Assembly (NCBI GenBank): GCA_950097015.1
Contig: CATNEN010000001.1
Coordinates: 2,876,001 to 2,940,000, forward strand
Direction: 5' to 3'
Source: Macrostomum hystrix
Taxonomy: Eukaryota; Platyhelminthes; Macrostomidae
Length of the DNA: 64,000 nt
In this document: positions 12,301 through 23,500 of the stretch, in pieces
Numbering within the stretch: position 1 is the stretch's first letter
Layout: every line of letters begins with the position of its first letter
Made by a program: the position numbers and the translations under genes
The notes under the pieces: model-generated
Databases searched by the model: none
Seen by the model: the letters and a program-made list of their open reading frames with translations, nothing else
What the model was told of the DNA's origin: nothing

Positions 12301-13272
12301 AGTAAGTGCTAGGCTAACTACTAGTGAAGCCAAGACTACATAGCTAGGCTAGTAGCTAACTTTCTAGATTAAGTCAAGTCAAATCAAATCAAGTCACAAT
12401 TACATTGCCTATTGTTATTGCTTACTTTATTCTTTAATACTGTTCACTACAACCCATAACTACCCTTGCTGAGTACTATTTCCTCAGGTTGGTTGTGATT
12501 ACATGGTGACAAAACTATAACAAGAAATTTAGCTGTTAATCTACATTAAAAAAATAATTCATTCAGTTGTTTCTTGCTTTTTTTACTTTTGAAGTTTACA
12601 CAATTTAAATGTAGCAAAACAAGTAATCAAACAATTTTATAGGATCATCTCAATGCCTTATTCTAAAACTAAAAATTTTTAGCATTCCTTGTTCTTGCTG
12701 TTTTTCCTGAATTCCATTAAAATGTTTGTAAATATATATATTTTTCGAAAATGTTTTGGTAATTGGTACTTGTTTACTTTAAGTCATATTATTTTTTAGT
12801 TAAACAGGCTCTTTTTTCATTAAATTTCATCATTTTTCATCATTTGATACTATTTTAGAAGTTTTAATGTCTATATTTGGATACTTGGATACAATTGGAT
12901 ACAAATGTTATCATGTCAATAGGCAATAGCAGAAAAAAGTGTGCAATAATTTTTTTGCTGTGTATCCAAAATCAATGAGAAGATTTTAAATAAATAAATT
13001 ATACTAAATAAAAAACTGAAAAGTTACAAATATATATTCCCCCCCTAGTTAGGTTTAATAAACAAGTTTTGTATAAAAGCATATCATTTAATATTATTAG
13101 TTATAAATACTGTTATACATATTTCAAAACTTATACTTTTATTTCTAGGCAGTTTTTTTGTCAATATTCAAAGTTAGAATTTTAACAAAGAAAAAAAAGA
13201 TTTTGTAATATTGCTAAACTTGTTACAATTCCTGTCTTTTACAGAACAAAACAATAAACTGTCATATAAGAT
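9370..13272. other. Long intergenic region before the PBX gene
   Basis: About 3.9 kb, AT-rich. It must hold any PBX upstream regulatory DNA and possibly the missing KLC 5' exon. A less AT-rich island at about 10340-10540 has a minus frame (10218-10544) with no recognised domain. Two GC-richer patches at about 11730-11845 and 12180-12295 share TGCACGC/GTGCAC motifs and may be the ends of an old transposon. No RNA gene was seen. Confidence 0.4.
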
Positions 13273-15579
13273 ATGGAAGATCATCACCAGCAGCAGCAGC
13301 ACATGATGAGTGCGGGTGTTGGCTATCATAGTATGGCCGAGTCCAGTGGCCTGATGCCACCAATGGGCCATGTCAGTATTGGCGATGTTGACAATCAATC
13401 GCGTAAATTTGAAATGCTAGAAGAATTGAAGAACATTATGACTATTTCGGACTTGACACTGGAGCAGGCGCAACAGAGGTACTGTGTTACTTTTTGTTAA
13501 ATTTTACTGCGTTTTTCAATGTGGATAGCATAGTTAATGAGTTCAATAGTGCTAAATCTACTCAAGATTAAGCATAATCAGTGATACTACTCAATGGACT
13601 ACAGATAGAGCTTAATTGGTCCTACTAATTGATGGACTCAATTTCAGCATAGTTGGTCCTACTACTAATCAATCAACTCAATATTAGAGCATAGTCAGTC
13701 CTACTACTCAATGGTCTGACCGATAATAGCTTACAAGTTATGCCAGTATCACAAAAGCCTAATATCGAACTCACAGGAAGCAGCACCTGAACTGTCACCC
13801 CCTGAAGCCGGCCCTATTCTCGGTGCTCTGCGAAATCAAAGAGAAGCAGGGCCTGTCATCCGCTGTCAGTCTTCGCCAGTGTCCGCCAGGCTCCGAGCTA
13901 GACGATGTCAGTGGCGGCAGTTCAGATCCGCAGCTTCTACGCCTGGACAACATGCTTCAAGCTGAAGGTGTCTCAGGCCCAGAGAAGCCTAGTTTGAGTA
14001 GCGGCGGCGGCGCCGGTAGCGGCAGCGAGTCTCAAATTGAGCACAGCGATTATAGGCAGAAGCTAGACCAGATTCGCGCTATATACAGGGCCGAACTGGA
14101 GAAATATGAGACCGCCTGCAATGAGTTCACTACTCACGTTGTTAACCTGCTGCGTGAACAGAGTCGCACTAGGCCAATCACGTCCAAGGAGATCGAACGA
14201 ATGGTGGCCATTATCAGAAAGAAGTTTCAGGTCAGATCATCATGTAGCTTGGCTCTTTTATGTTATCAAAGCCTTTGCCTGTCAATCTTCTGGTCAGCTT
14301 TCTGGGGAGAAATGAGACAAAGAAGATGTAAAACAATTAGGAAAATTTAACAAAGGGATAAGTAGTACAAGGTAGAGATAAGACCGTAGAGTAAAGAAAC
14401 AGGAGAGAGTTAGGACAGGGGAGAGATAAAACAGGAGAGAGATAAAAAAGGTAGAGAATGAAAATTTGCGTTCCTATGTTCGAATCTGCGTCCCATGCCA
14501 GTAAAAAATAATATCGCAATACAATTGATGCAAAAATATCAAATTCCAGGCTATCGAAATGCAGCTTAAGCAGAGCACGTGCGAGGCTGTAATGATTCTT
14601 CGCTCACGATTTCTCGACGCCAGACGAAAGCGACGCAATTTTTCTAAACAGGCCACGGAAGTACTGAACGAGTATTTTTATTCGCACCTGTCCAATCCTT
14701 ACCCGTCTGAGGAGGCTAAGGAAGAGCTAGCCAGAAAGTGTCACATCACCGTGTCCCAGGTGAATACACTGCTTTATGCGACTCATATTTGGCTAGTTTG
14801 TCATTTGATTATTCGCCAATGACCGCCAGTTCGGTCCCGAAAACGATTGCTCAAACGTCATCCGAGATGACTGCTCATTACCCTTCACAATAGCTGCTCA
14901 TTTGTCTACACAATGACTGCCCATGTGCCTACACAATGACTGTTCATTTGCTTGAACAATGACTGCTCATTAATCGACACAATTACTGCTCATAACCCTC
15001 CACATGGATTGCTCATTCCCGACACAAAGACTGCTCATTACCCTACACAATGACTGCTCATTGCCCTACACGTAGACTGCTCATTGCCCTACACAATGAC
15101 TGCTCATTACCCTACACGTAGACTGCTCATTACCCTACACAAGGACTGCTCATTACCCTACACGTAGACTGCTCATTACCCTACACAAGGACTGCTCATT
15201 ACCCTACACAATGACTGCTCATTACCCTACACAATGACTGCTCATTACCCTACACAATGACTGCTCATTGCCCTACACATAGACTGCTCATTACCCTACA
15301 CATAGACTGCTCATTACCCTACACATAGACTGCTCATTACCCTACACATAGACTGCTCATTGCCCTACACAATGACCGCTGATTCTTCGCCAGGTGTCCA
15401 ACTGGTTCGGTAACAAGCGCATTCGCTACAAGAAGAACATCGGCAAAGCCCAGGAGGAGGCAAATATGTACGCGGCTAAGACTGCCGCTGCTGCTGTTGC
15501 TGGCCAAATGCAGGACGGAGACGCCGGCGGTAGCGGCTACGCTGATTATCCCGATCCCGGCAGCTATGGCGACCAATGA
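13273..15579 (+). CDS. exd: PBX/Extradenticle TALE homeodomain transcription factor
   Basis: Complete four-exon gene: 13273-13478, 13777-14230, 14550-14759 and 15394-15579, in exact phase, 351 residues. The PBC-A part has [20 protein letters not shown] and [20 protein letters not shown]. It is followed by [20 protein letters not shown], then PBC-B with [35 protein letters not shown] and [18 protein letters not shown]. The TALE homeodomain begins [20 protein letters not shown], keeps the PYP loop insertion, and ends [20 protein letters not shown]. The last intron cuts inside the homeodomain between SQ and VSNW. PBX proteins act as nuclear Hox cofactors with Meis/Hth. Odd points: KCHITVSQ instead of the usual KCGITVSQ before the recognition helix, and a short Gly/Asp/Tyr-rich tail. 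The start follows standard PBX N-terminal geometry. Confidence 0.97.
14850..15377. repeat. 23-bp minisatellite in PBX intron 3
   Basis: About 22 copies of a 23-bp unit built on GACTGCTCATTACCCTACAC, alternating AAT and GTA spacers. It fills the intron that splits the homeodomain and stops about 20 bases before the acceptor. Confidence 0.95.
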
Positions 15580-15714
15580 GTTTGATTGACAATTTGACAG
15601 GTTATGGCAATATATAGATAAAAAGCGATTGCATGTCTATCATCAGTTACTGATTGTAGCTTTTAAATGAAAGAGAATCAGTATCCTTAAATATCCCTAA
15701 TTATAAGGCTAATT

Positions 15715-15975
15715 TCGCTAATGGGAAATGAGTTTCTTTAAATATCCCATAATACCTTCTATGGCAAATCATGGTCTTTAAATATCCCATAATACCGTCT
15801 ATGGAAAATCATGGTCTTTAAGCATCCCATAATACAGTCTATGGCAAGTCAGGGTCTTTAAATATCCCATAATACCTTCTATGGCAAATCATGGTCTTTA
15901 AGCATCCCATAATACCGTCTATGGCAAGTCAGGGTCTTTAAATATCCCATAATACCGTCTATGGCAAGTCAGTAT
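15715..15975. repeat. 40-bp minisatellite 3' of PBX
   Basis: About six copies with CTATGGCAAATCATGGTCTT and TAAATATCCCATAATACCGT. It begins about 135 bases after the PBX stop codon and may lie in the 3' UTR. Confidence 0.9.
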
Positions 15976-16857
15976 GTTCAAAAACAGGTATTAACACGTA
16001 TGACAAGTCAATGACGTCCGATGTCATTTCATTTGTGGTTTGCATCGTCTATGGGATATTTATTTATCGAAATATCCTATTAAGTTAGATGATCCTTCAG
16101 AAAAAAATAATTTGCCCTAGTTTTGAATCGTGACTAGTTTCAGTGCAGTGTTTGGTTTGTTGTTTTTTGTAGATACACAATTATGTATTAACTGTACTGC
16201 AAAGGTAAAGTTTCCACTTTATTTGCTGTTCTTTTTCTCCTATAATTTTGTAGATTATGAAAAATGCTTTTATTTAAATGAAACAAATACAATGTTTTTT
16301 AAGTCATTGTAAGTGAATTTTTCTGTCAAGTTAGAAATCGTTCTCTTAACTTTATCGCTTCATTGACCATTGACCAGTCGTATTTGGCCCCAAAAGCGTT
16401 ATTCAACGTCTATTCAACTTTGTCCTTAGACACTTTAGCTTGTCTCTTAAACGAATATCGACATGTCGATGTTGATAGTCTAACGATATATATTTTAATG
16501 ACTTTGTTGGTCTCCTGTCATTTTTATGCTCTTGTTTCACTATCGTATTCTTTGTTGTTTCGCTGTTGCTTTATTTGTCGCTAGCTACTGCTTTTTGTGT
16601 CGTTAAGAAAACTATTTCGTAATCCTTAATTATTTGCCATTTTCTTTTGTTTTTTTAACGCGTCTCACGTTTTGTTGTGTTTTTGGAATCTTAGAAAAAG
16701 AAATCGAGGCATCTAGTTAAAACGTTATAGTTGCTATGGCAACGCTTGCTTAACGAGCTAAATACTCATTGCCTGTCGTGAATTTTTATCGAAAAATTCT
16801 GATGATAATGGACTTCACGTTTGGACCTTATTTAGACACATTTGAACGTTAAGATTG
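15976..16857. other. Intergenic, nothing recognised
   Basis: AT-rich. Short open frames at 16130-16584 are low-complexity and hydrophobic by composition only. Confidence 0.4.
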
Positions 16858-17083
16858 ATACCCTAGTAATCTCCCTAGTAACTGAATAATCTCCCTAGCA
16901 ACTGAATAATCTCCCTAGTAACTGAATAATCTCCCTAGCAACTGAATAATCTCCCTAGCAACTGAATAATCTCCCTAGTAACTGATAATCTCCCTAGCAA
17001 CTGAATAATCTCCCTAGTAACTGAATAATCTCCCTAGCAACTGAATAATCTCCCTAGCAACTGAATAATCTCCCTAGCAACTC
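16858..17083. repeat. 20-bp minisatellite
   Basis: About 11 copies of AACTGAATAATCTCCCTAGC with a C/T variant in the last base pair of the unit. Confidence 0.95.
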
Positions 17084-17721
17084 TCCCCATATTACATGTA
17101 CAACTATAAAGTAATATAGAAGACTTCAAATATGCGAACGAAGAGTGCCGCTTCTTTTGTGCGTCGCCGGGAACAAAGAAAGACGACAGATACTAATAAT
17201 TAATTATGTAAAAACTGCGTTCATTATTGATATAATGGAGACAAATTATTAATACGAGAGTTCTCCATGTCGCAATTAGAATTCGGATAAAAAAGCAGGC
17301 AAATATTTTTCTTTAAAACATGAATTAAAAAAACTAGGTAAGGGCCATAAAGCTCACGAAAAAATATTATTGATAATGAAGTAATCAGGATACCAGTCAC
17401 AGTAGCATTTGGTAGGAATTTAGCACCTATGCCTTGCTAATTAGCCTAGAACCGCAGTGTAATTTCTATTGAAGCTTGAAAAACTACAAAACTGAATATT
17501 TAGCTTGTGGTAAATAAGCTTATATATATACGAGCTATATGCATCTACTAAGAAGTCTGATAAATAGCACAAAAAAGCACAAAAAATTCCGTTTAAAAAA
17601 TCCTCATGCCTCTTTGGAGTTTAGAGTTATACCTAGTCATACTCAGCTTCACGTAAGCCTAGGAGTACGGATTACCAAAATAGTGTGCTAAAAACTGCAC
17701 ATTGAAAGTTAAAGGAAGTGG
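17084..17721. other. Intergenic, nothing recognised
   Basis: AT-rich spacer between two minisatellites. Confidence 0.4.
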
Positions 17722-18330
17722 GATTATCGAGAAAGGAGTGAACATTGAGGGAGAGGGTTTGTCGGGAAAGCAGTGTACATTGGGGAGTGGGGTTCTCGGG
17801 AAAGGAGTGAAAATTAAGGGAGAGGGTTTGTTCGGGCAAATGAGTGTATTTGAGAGAGAGGGTTGCTCGGGAAAGGAGTGTACATTGAGGGAGAGGGTTT
17901 GTCGGGAAAGCAGTGTACATTGGGGAGTGGGTTCTCGGGAAAGGAGTGAACATTCAGGGAGAGGGTTTGTCAGGATAGGAGTGTACATCGGGGAGTGGGG
18001 TTCTCGGGAAAGGAGTGTACATTGAGGGAGAGGGTTTGTCGGGAAAGCAGTGTACATTGGGGAGTGGGTTCTCGGGAAAGGAGTGAACATTCAGGGAGAG
18101 GGTTTGTCAGGATAGGAGTGTACATCGGGGAGTGGGGTTCTCGGGAAAGGAATGTACATTGAGGGAGAGGGTTTGTCAGGATAGGAGTGTACATCGGGGA
18201 GTGGGGTTCTCGGGAAAGGAGTGAAAATTAAGGGAGAGGGTTTGTTCGGGCAAAGGAGTGTATTTGAGAGAGAGGGTTGCTCGGGGAAGGAGTGTACAAT
18301 GAGGGAGAGGGTTTTTCGGGAGAGGTTTAA
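17722..18330. repeat. Compound minisatellite with about 34-bp subunits
   Basis: G-rich on the + strand. Alternating subunits share GGGAGAGGGTTTGTCGGG and GGGGAGTGGGGTTCTCGGG, with AAAGGAGTGTACATT-type joints. Larger blocks recur in the same order, a higher-order arrangement. The long open frames here on both strands are array artefacts. Confidence 0.92.
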
Positions 18331-19362
18331 GGAAGGGGCGGCCGTCAACCAATGGTAAACATGGATGTATGCTTAAGGTTTGTTTGTGGGCAACACGGCA
18401 TTAGCAGCATGTGAATTTCTTGTAACAGTTTAACATTAGAAAAAAGATTTCACTGTAAAATCAAGTCAATTTTAAGCTACCTGGCCTAAAATATGCACGA
18501 AGGTTTTATTGCATTAATAAAGCGTGAATTTATTGAAAAGACAAAAAACTTGAAATTTGATGCTTGCAAGTTTAAATATATAAAAAAAATCTGGCGATTT
18601 TACTGGAAAGATTCTCAATTTAAACAGCAATGACCCCAGTTATGTAAGAATACCAGTTTTCAAGTTAAGTAAAGCTTAATAGCAAATGTCTATAAGTATA
18701 TCTGAATAATTTAAATTCGATTTTATAGTGCAAAAAAGGTAAAAATACAAGTTTAAAATTGTCAGTGAAAGTGCTTGGACTCGAGGATATATTGACCATC
18801 TGAATATTGATAAAATGAAGCGTGAATAAAATCAACTTAATTGAGTCACCTTTGAAACAGCTAAAACGGAAATGGCGTTCACAAACGATAGCCTTAATAT
18901 ACACAATAGGCTACTGAAAGTAGTCATCACAAAAGCGCAAGCGGCAGCGAATTATTTTATTAGAAATATATATAATTGCTAATTGGGGCTAAGAACAAGG
19001 GAAAAAGTGAGAATAAATTAATCACAATTTAATATTTCATGCTTATTGTATTGGATAAAATACAACCTTTGCCAATTTACAAATATACTAAAAATAAAAA
19101 AATTTTAGATACGGTAATATACACGTGAAAAAAGTTTTTCAGATTTTTATTAATGAGCACTGCAGCTAACGGAAGTAGCATAGTAAAATTTCTTATACTG
19201 CTCGGTATAAAACTAAAATGAAAATATATAATATACATTTGCCGCGTAAAAATGTGCGTGAAAATAAATTTGATAGCAAAACAAAGTGTGGCATTCACAA
19301 AATTGAATCGTTTGGCTAATGTGGAAGTAAGAAATACTACAAATTCGTATGCTGTCATTTTA
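18331..19362. other. Intergenic, nothing recognised
   Basis: AT-rich. No family resemblance in short frames on either strand. Confidence 0.45.
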
Positions 19363-20190
19363 GGACCTTGTCAATGACTATCTTATGACCTTGTCACTGA
19401 CATTCTTATGACCTTGTCACTGACATTCTTATGACCTTGTCACTGACATTCTTATGACCTTGTCACTGACATTCTTATGAACTTGCCACAGAAATTCTTA
19501 TGACCTTGTCACTGACATTCTTATGACCTTGTCACTGACATTCTTATGACCTTGTCACTGACATTCTTATGACCTTGTCACTGACATTCTTATGACCTTG
19601 TCACTGACATTCTTATGACCTTGTCACTGACATTCTTATGACCTTGTCACTGACATTCTTATGACCTTGTCACTGACATTCTTATGAACTTGCCACAGAA
19701 ATTCTTATGACCTTGTCACTGACATTCTTATGACCTTGTCACTGACATTCTTATGACCTTGTCACTGACATTCTTATGACCTTGTCACTGACATTCTTAT
19801 GACCTTGTCACTGACATTCTTATGACCTTGTCACTGACATTCTTATGACCTTGTCACTGACATTCTTATGACCTTGTCACTGACATTCTTATGACCTTGT
19901 CACTGACATTCTTATGACCTTGTCACTGACATTCTTATGACCTTGTCACTGACATTCTTATGAACTTGCCACAGAAATTCTTATGACCTTGTCACTGACA
20001 TTCTTATGACCTTGTCACTGACATTCTTATGACCTTGTCACTGACATTCTTATGACCTTGTCACTGACATTCTTATGACCTTGTCACTGACATTCTTATG
20101 ACCTTGTCACTGACATTCTTATGACCTTGTCACTGACATTCTTATGACCTTGTCACTGACATTCTTATGACCTTGTCACTGACAGCCTTA
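19363..20190. repeat. 23-bp minisatellite with spaced variant monomers
   Basis: About 36 near-identical copies of a 23-bp unit containing CCTTGTCACTGACATTC and TTATGA. A shared variant monomer (ACTTGCCACAGAAATTC) recurs near 19481, 19688 and 19964, spaced by 9 and 12 whole units. That indicates duplication of multi-unit blocks. Confidence 0.97.
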
Positions 20191-20593
20191 TGATCTACCA
20201 GTGGAATTGTCATATGATTTTTCACTAGCTTGTTCATTTATTAGCGGAACATACAAAAACAAAATAAACGATCATAATTCATTATTTAGAAGGACTTCAT
20301 AAAACCCACAAAACACGGAAGACTGTCTAAGAAAACATTTTTCACTTTTTAGTGAACGCTCTTCACTAATTAATTAACGGAGCACACTATAAACGAATTA
20401 TTGGTGAACATATAAAAATGATGTGAATGAGAACCATGCATGGTGTAATAGACACAAACAGATAAAAGACAGTCAAGGCACTGGTTTTTAATGAAAACAA
20501 GAATAGGCTAAGCAAATTTGTGGGAATTGGTGGACTGTGATATCAAGTTTTCAGAGTTAGTTTAGCCTAAAACTTAGCCTAAAACATGGCGTG

Positions 20594-23500
20594 TCACAGA
20601 TCGGCCATGTAAGCAGTGGGCACATATCCCTGCTCAGCGGTATTGCCTACAGACCGCCTGACCAGTGTCCAATCAGCATCCCTGTTCAGCACGAACAATC
20701 GTTCCCCGGCCACTACGGCCAGATTGTCCGGCTGGCTGGCATCGTTGAAATCGTACAGCATGGCTACCATGGGCTGCGAAGGAGCGGCCGAAACAGCCGG
20801 GGGTGGTGGAACAGCTGGGGCGACAGGTTTCTGCGTCGGCGTTGGCGGATCGTCAGCGAATTCGTCAGCAAAAGCGGACGGACCGCTGACAATATTACTG
20901 CGGGTGGGTTGGTACTAGGGTATGCGCTGGGGTACACTCTGTCACTCTAAGGGTGGATTCTGTCACTCTGAAGGAAGATTCTGTCACTCTGAAGGAAGAT
21001 TCTGTCACTCTGAAGGAAGAATTTCACTCTGACGGAAGATTCTGTCACTCTGAAGGAAGAATTTCACTCTGACGGAAGATTCTGTCACTCTGACGGAAGA
21101 TTCTGTCACTCTGAAGGAAGATTGTCACTCTGAAGTGAGATTCTGTCACTCTGAAGTGAGATTCTGTCACTCTGAAGGAAGATTCTGTCCCTCTGAAGGA
21201 AGATTGTCACTCTGAAGTGAGATTCTGTCACTCTGAAGTGAGATTCTGTCACTCTGAAGGAAGATTCTGTCCCTCTGAAGGAAGATTGTCACTCTGAAGT
21301 GAGATTCTGTCACTCTGAAGGAAGATTCTGTCCCTCTGAAGGAAGATTGTCACTCTGAAGTGAGAATCTGTCATTCTGAAGTGAGATTCTGTCACTCTGA
21401 AGGAAGATTCTGTCCCTCTGAAGGAAGATTGTCACTCTAAAGGAAGATTCTGTCCCTCTGAAGGAAGATTGTCGCTCTGAAGTGAGATTCTGTCATTCTG
21501 AAGTGAGATTCTGTCACTCTGATAGCTTGTGTCATTCTATTATTTATCAACTGAAGGGCAGGTCGTCATCTTAGATTAGGAATTTAGAACAGGCAGAAAC
21601 AATAGCAGAATATTTACGTGTTGACGCTTATTGGCTGCTGCTGCTGCACTAGAATAGGATTGCTGCCCGCAACAACAGCCGTCGGAGCCGCGCTTAAATT
21701 GGCAATGTCCACACCAAGCGACTCCAGCTCTCTCTGTTCAAGGTGAAGTTTTTGTCATTTAAAGAAAGTTTTACTTTACTTTAAAAAAGTTTTTACTTTT
21801 AAATTTACCCAACTATTATTAACAATGGTTTAAAAAACAATAATGCCAGGCCTAGTAAAAATAGAGGTTGATGTGCAATGAAAGGCAGTGTGCTTTTTTG
21901 TTTCATTTTAGTGACCATTACACCGTATTTACACGTGTCCCTTAGAAATAATTTACAAGAAAAATAGCACAAAACCAAATAATATACAGTTAAAAATTGG
22001 TGGATGAATAATTATCTAACTAAGGACTCGATAGAAAATGAACAGTAGCCTACTGGACTGCAATTCTGCTGCCCTGGCTGGCTAGTGGTAACGCTAAAAA
22101 ATTGCGAAATTGATCCAATGCGAGGACAACAGCGATGCAAATACTGCTGCTGCTGCTGCTGTTGTAGTTGCTGCTGTAAAATTAATTAGCACCAATTCAA
22201 GTAATTCTTTTTATGGACATAAATTACCTTCTTATCTCAGAGACCTACAACACTATGACCTAAATTTGTGACGTCTTAAATCATGACCTATCAAAATAAT
22301 GACCTACGAAACAAGCAATTAAATGAACAATAGAAATCGTGACCTGTCTGGCCATGACACATTTTGATCATGTATTGAAACGATGACTCATCTTTATCAT
22401 GACCCAAGACCACGAGCCACTATGATTAAGACCTGAATCCATGAGACATTTTGAATATGACCTGAGTCCGTGAGAAATCTTGATCATGACCCATATTGAT
22501 GATTAACAGAGACCATGAGAAATCTTGATCATGACCCATATTGATGATTAACTGAGACCATGAGCAGTCTTGATCATGACCCATATTGATTATTAACTGA
22601 GACCATGAGCAGTCTTGATCATGACCCATATTGATGATTAACTGAGACCATGAGAAATCTTGATCATGACCCGTATTGATGATTAACTGAGACCATGAGA
22701 AATCTTGATCATGACCCATATTGATGATTAACTGAGACCATGAGAAATCTTGATCATGACCCGTATTGATGATTAACTGAGACCATGAGAAATCTTGATC
22801 ATGACCCATATTGATGATTAACTGAGACCATGAGCAGTCTTGATCATGACCCATATTGATGATTAACTGAGACCATGAGAAATCTTGATCATGACCCGTA
22901 TTGATGATTAACTGAGACCATGAGAAATCTTGATCATGACCCATATTGATGATTAACTGAGACCATGAGCAGTCTTGATCATGACCCATATTGATGATTA
23001 ACTGAGACCATGAGAAATCTTGATCATGACCCGTATTGATGATTAACTGTGACCTTGAGAAATCTTGATCATGACCCATATTGATCATGACCTGAAACTA
23101 TGACCATTTTATCATGAACTGAGCCAATGTTCACGAATTTTTCACTTACTCTTGAACAGCACATCTAAGACAGAATTTATTAAGACAGCGCGTCTTTTGA
23201 CTTAGTATTAAAGCAGCATATAAAATGGCATGCAAAATCCAGTCACGAATAACCAAAAGTTACTTCAGTTCTGATAATGAATAAACAATTCTAATCTAAA
23301 TGTAAGAAAAGTGAACCAGCAGTTCTTAAATGCCTACGAGTATGTGTGTCAGAGTACATTTCCAATGTGCAGTCTTGGAGTGTGTAGTGTGTAGGCAGTT
23401 AAGTTAAACTAGTTGTGGTTATAGATAAATACTGTCAGCAGCTCACCAGAATTTCGGTTCGATCTCGAACGATTTGTTCGCGCTGATCAAAAGCCTGCTG

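Noticed and set aside
14850-15377. CRISPR-like array of regular short repeats
   Set aside because: Units are contiguous with no unique spacers, and this is an animal intron. The same holds for the other tandem arrays.
17659-18348. Overlapping frames with Cys/Thr/Pro repeats resembling a secreted repeat protein
   Set aside because: Product of the compound satellite; frames on both strands and in several phases are equally open.
22426-23088. 220-codon minus-strand frame with 15-residue repeats
   Set aside because: A 45-bp array inside a TOCA intron, bounded by clear splice sites that join in phase without it.
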